Position numbers and translations under genes: made by a program. From NCBI GenBank assembly GCA_030123625.1, contig CP126121.1:2644179-2708178 (forward strand): DNA of 64,000 nucleotides. Direction: 5' to 3'. This stretch comes from Nitrospira sp. Its GTDB lineage: Bacteria; Nitrospirota; Nitrospiria; Nitrospirales; Nitrospiraceae. Of the stretch, positions 62,176 through 64,000 are shown one piece after another. The notes below the pieces were generated by a model. The model did not search any database, had not been told where the DNA came from, and was given only the letters and a program-made list of their open reading frames with translations. Each line of letters starts with the position of its first letter. Position 1 is the stretch's first letter.

Positions 62176-64000
62176 ATGGATACGCAACGCCCGGATCCCG
62201 ACGCGCTGCTTAAACGTGTACAGGCCGACGAAGCCCGTCGGGTAGAAGGAAAACTGAAGATCTTTTTCGGCGCCAATCCCGGCGTAGGGAAAACCTATGC
62301 GATGTTGGAAGCCGCGCACCAGCAGCGGCACGACGGGGTGGATATCGTCATCGGTGTCGTGGAGACGCATGGTCGCGTGGAAACCCAGGCTTTGGTGAAT
62401 GGGCTGGAGGTGGTCCCGCGCCGCGCGGTCGAGTATCGTGGTACAGCGCTGCAGGAATTCGATCTCGATGCGGCTCTCGCGCGATGTCCCACCATCATCC
62501 TCATCGACGAACTTGCACACAGCAACGCGCCGGGTCTGCGCCATGCCAAACGATGGCAGGATGTCTTGGAATTATTGAAAGCCGGCATCACGGTGTACAC
62601 CACAGTGAATGTACAGCACTTAGAAAGCTTGAACGATGTGGTCGCACAGATTACCGGCGTGCGGGTGCGTGAGACCGTCCCAGACTCCGTACTTGAACGC
62701 GCGGATGATGTGGAACTGATCGACTTACCGCCTGACGACCTGCTTCAACGGCTCAAAGACGGAAAGGTGTATGTCCCGGAACAGATCCGGGATGCGATTC
62801 AAAATTTCTTTTCTAAAGGAAATCTGATTGCGCTTCGAGAACTCGCTTTGCGCCGTACGGCCGAGCGGGTCGACCAGCAGATGGAGGTCTATCGACGCGA
62901 CCATGCGGTCGTGCGAACCTGGCCGGCGGCGGAAACCATCATGGTGTGCGTCAATATGAAGTCACGCGGTCCGCGCCTGATCAGGGCTGCGCGCCAAATG
63001 GCGGCTGACCTTCATGCCAAATGGATCGCGGTCTATGTGCAGCTTCCTCGGCATCTTGGCTTGTCGCAATCCGAACGGGATCGCCTTCTACATACCCTGC
63101 GGCTGGCGGAGCAACTGGGGGCCGAAACGGTCACGTTAACCGGCGAGAACGTTGCCCAAGAGATTCTGAGCTATGCACGGAGCCGTAACGCCACCAAGAT
63201 TATCGTCGGAAAGCCGCTCAGATCTCTCTGGAAAGAATGGCTGTTCGGGTCGGTCGTCTCGGACCTCGTCCACCAAAGCGGGGAGATCGATATCTACGTC
63301 ATTACAGGAGCGGCCGGTGAGGGGCAACCGCTGGTGCGCCGCACTCTCCGAAGCACCGGCGATTCCTCAGGATATGCCTACGCCTTCGCAGGAGTGTTGA
63401 TTGCGACGGCGGTCGATTGGCTGATGTTTCCCTACTTCGCGACAGCGAATTTGATCATGATGTATTTGATCGCCGTCGTCGCCGTTGCGATCGGCTGGGG
63501 ACGCGGACCATCGGTCGCGGCTTCCGTCCTGAGCGTGGCGACGTTCGATTTCTTTTTCGCCCCGCCGTATTTTTCCTTTGCCGTCTCCGATATCCAATAT
63601 CTATTGACCTTCGGCGTGATGCTGGCGGTGGCTTTGGTCATCAGCAACTTCGCCGTGCGGCTCCAACGGCAAGCCGAGCTGGCGCGCTACCGAGAAAGAC
63701 GCACGGGAGTGCTTTATGCCATGAGTCGAGATCTCGCCACCCATCGCGGAACCGGCATGCTGGCGCAACTCGCAGTCAAGCATCTCCGTGATGCGTTTGA
63801 CGCTCAAGTTGCCGTCTTCCTGGCGGATGCGGACAAACGAGTGCAGCTGCAACGCGGGGAACTCCTGTTTTTTGAGTTGGACCCAAAGGAGGCTGGGGTG
63901 GCTCAATGGGTGTTCGACCACAATGAGCGAGCCGGGCTCGGGACCGATACGCTGCCGGGAGCCAGTGCGCTGTACCTGCCCTTGGTCGGATCATCCGGAG
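62176..64000 (+). CDS. kdpD: KdpD, potassium-sensing histidine kinase (3' end outside window)
   Basis: The first 608 codons are present and open to the window edge. The N-terminal KdpD domain has Walker A GANPGVGKT (32-40); a Usp domain follows (IIVGKPLRSLWKEWLFGS). Four membrane helices start near residue 398 (GYAYAFAGVLIATAVDW), then a GAF-type region begins near 510. The kinase core lies beyond the window. KdpD senses low K+ and activates kdpFABC via KdpE. Confidence 0.97.
   Translation, partial: MDTQRPDPDALLKRVQADEARRVEGKLKIFFGANPGVGKTYAMLEAAHQQRHDGVDIVIGVVETHGRVETQALVNGLEVVPRRAVEYRGTALQEFDLDAALARCPTIILIDELAHSNAPGLRHAKRWQDVLELLKAGITVYTTVNVQHLESLNDVVAQITGVRVRETVPDSVLERADDVELIDLPPDDLLQRLKDGKVYVPEQIRDAIQNFFSKGNLIALRELALRRTAERVDQQMEVYRRDHAVVRTWPAAETIMVCVNMKSRGPRLIRAARQMAADLHAKWIAVYVQLPRHLGLSQSERDRLLHTLRLAEQLGAETVTLTGENVAQEILSYARSRNATKIIVGKPLRSLWKEWLFGSVVSDLVHQSGEIDIYVITGAAGEGQPLVRRTLRSTGDSSGYAYAFAGVLIATAVDWLMFPYFATANLIMMYLIAVVAVAIGWGRGPSVAASVLSVATFDFFFAPPYFSFAVSDIQYLLTFGVMLAVALVISNFAVRLQRQAELARYRERRTGVLYAMSRDLATHRGTGMLAQLAVKHLRDAFDAQVAVFLADADKRVQLQRGELLFFELDPKEAGVAQWVFDHNERAGLGTDTLPGASALYLPLVGSSG

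Noticed and set aside
1..64000. CRISPR arrays and tRNA/rRNA genes
   Set aside because: No regularly spaced direct repeats or recognisable structural RNA genes were seen, despite the CARF protein.

Overview
The window looks like a chromosomal segment of a Gram-negative, GC-rich bacterium of the Nitrospira type (phylum Nitrospirota). This assignment is inferred from gene content (ADP-heptose genes, SurA/PpiC chaperones, NfeD/SPFH pair, M16 peptidase pair, HTH-MBL fusion, Kdp system with extra small ORFs) and from short intergenic repeats recalled from that group; no database search was possible. No rRNA, tRNA or CRISPR array was seen.

Bases 1-16.5 kb are mostly core genes: isoaspartyl peptidase, VOC protein, DUF1828 gene with a shortened partner, mtgA and engB. 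A long minus-strand cluster follows, running in transcription order from gmhA through a deoxyhypusine-synthase-like protein, a SprT-like protease, an hldE-type adenylyltransferase, mfd and two parvulin-type chaperones. It combines lipopolysaccharide heptose synthesis, repair and outer-membrane protein folding. An NfeD/SPFH membrane pair and a solitary CARF-type protein with altered functional motifs come next. Between the CARF gene and a YbgC thioesterase gene sits a small element bounded by 24-nt inverted repeats, with a decayed four-helix-bundle gene inside.

Bases 16.5-30 kb hold a protoglobin, a methyltransferase that apparently starts at AUC, an outer-membrane barrel protein, an OmpA protein with a repetitive coiled coil, several lipoproteins, a GH13 enzyme, an amidohydrolase and a uracil-DNA glycosylase.

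Bases 30-45 kb are accessory. They carry a patatin phospholipase and two adjacent protease-inhibitor pairs (M4 protealysin-like protease with an emfourin-like inhibitor; papain-like protease with a lectin-like repeat tail and a chagasin-like inhibitor). The two pairs share a diverged 125-bp upstream sequence. Farther along is a secreted barnase-like RNase with its barstar. The region also has a duplicated and partly decayed nucleotidyltransferase module, an FG-GAP lipoprotein and a 191-bp element with terminal inverted repeats.

Bases 45-51.4 kb form a coupled plus-strand run: secreted protein, HAD phosphatase, two M16 peptidases, HTH-MBL hydrolase and site-2 protease. Bases 51.4-56.2 kb are a graveyard of toxin-antitoxin and mobile genes: hicB with broken hicA, DUF4258/DUF2283, an MNT remnant, a type III restriction fragment, an inactivated IS5-family (IS427-like) element and an IS110 fragment. 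The window ends with YnfA and the kdp potassium-uptake operon (kdpF, A, B, C, a small membrane ORF, and kdpD cut by the window edge).
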